Shown piece by piece: positions 63,795-64,000 of a DNA stretch of 64,000 nucleotides. The stretch lies in NCBI GenBank assembly GCA_913031145.1, contig CAJWCO010000004.1:1-64000 (forward strand). The letters run 5' to 3'. The DNA is from an uncultured Cellvibrionales bacterium (lineage in GTDB: Bacteria; Pseudomonadota; Gammaproteobacteria; Pseudomonadales; Porticoccaceae). The notes beneath the pieces were generated by a model that saw only the letters and a list, made by a program, of their open reading frames with translations, was not told the origin of the DNA and did not search any database. The stretch's first letter is position 1; each line of letters begins with the position of its first letter. The position numbers and the translations under genes were made by a program.

Positions 63795-64000
63795 ATGTCA
63801 ACACATAGACAGCGCACGGTGTTGGCATGAGTGGACCCCTTCGACGCATTTAGCAATTGGGGGGAACCTCGACAGTTCTGCCACATGTCCGTCATTATCA
63901 AGTCATTCTTTGGCTCTAATCTGCCTCGTGTGTGGCGGCGGAACCCAATATTGTCAAAAAAGTGGTGAAATAAAAAAAGGTCTTTGCCGGCCGTTGCCGG
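63795..64000. other. Non-coding tail after phoU
   Basis: No gene is supported in the last 206 bases. The window ends in a GC-rich repeat of TTGCCGG after an A-rich run, which could be one side of a hairpin cut by the window edge. Confidence 0.35.

Noticed and set aside
1-64000. CRISPR arrays, prophage, insertion sequences, integrons, tRNA or rRNA genes
   Set aside because: No regularly spaced repeats, transposase or integrase genes, or structured RNA sequences were recognised; gaps between genes are short and almost all genes belong to core families.

Overview
The window is ordinary chromosome of a Gram-negative gammaproteobacterium of roughly even base composition. Lipopolysaccharide (waaA), lipoprotein (lgt), TonB/ExbBD, TolC, EnvC and SecB genes show a diderm cell. 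The gene neighbourhoods (HAD-rppH-ptsP-lgt-thyA-folA; argA-argE; tolC/nudF-yqiB-yqiA-parE-parC; typA-glutamine synthetase-ntrBC-secB-grx-rhodanese; phoBR-pst-phoU) match those of Pseudomonas and related marine gammaproteobacteria. I lean towards a marine Cellvibrionales-like lineage, but the sequence alone does not settle this. I see no rRNA, tRNA, CRISPR array, prophage, integron or insertion sequence; coding density is high and most genes are core genes.

Layout. 0.3-9.5 kb: srkA kinase, a DUF481 outer-membrane protein, gcvH, a HAD phosphatase, rppH, ptsP (nitrogen PTS enzyme I), an NRDE protein, lgt, thyA and folA. 9.7-14.9 kb: a six-gene TonB energising operon (DUF3450, TtpC-like long ExbB, ExbB, ExbD, TonB, TPR protein). 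15-19.3 kb: ilvD, and argE-argA on the minus strand. 19.8-26.6 kb: an isolated GspE/PilB-type ATPase, ilvE, a glycosyltransferase-like gene, waaA and tolC. 26.7-32.7 kb: nudF, yqiB, yqiA and the topoisomerase IV genes parE and parC. 32.7-41.4 kb, minus strand: carboxy-terminal protease, envC, gpmI, then uup with a large RND exporter. 41.5-47.2 kb: a frameshifted PPi-type phosphofructokinase, mpl, dtd, tag, typA.

47.2-51.5 kb is the clearest regulatory unit: a eukaryotic-type glutamine synthetase (GSII) followed by ntrB and ntrC. Each transcription unit has its own NtrC palindrome and a correctly spaced sigma-54 -24/-12 promoter, with an intrinsic terminator between them. 51.5-54.5 kb holds secB, a glutaredoxin lacking its first active-site Cys, a Cys-less membrane rhodanese, a PHP nuclease, a GIY-YIG protein and an unrecognised small protein. 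54.9-63.8 kb is a phosphate-starvation locus: phoB-phoR, a porin divergent from pstS-pstC-pstA-pstB-phoU, with Pho boxes before phoB, the porin and pstS.

I found no convincing undescribed multigene system. The points most worth a second look are the GSII/NtrC/sigma-54 wiring, the phosphofructokinase frameshift at a C5/G5 run, the altered glutaredoxin active site, the Asp-Phe repeat in the RND exporter, and the porin that appears to share phosphate control with pst.
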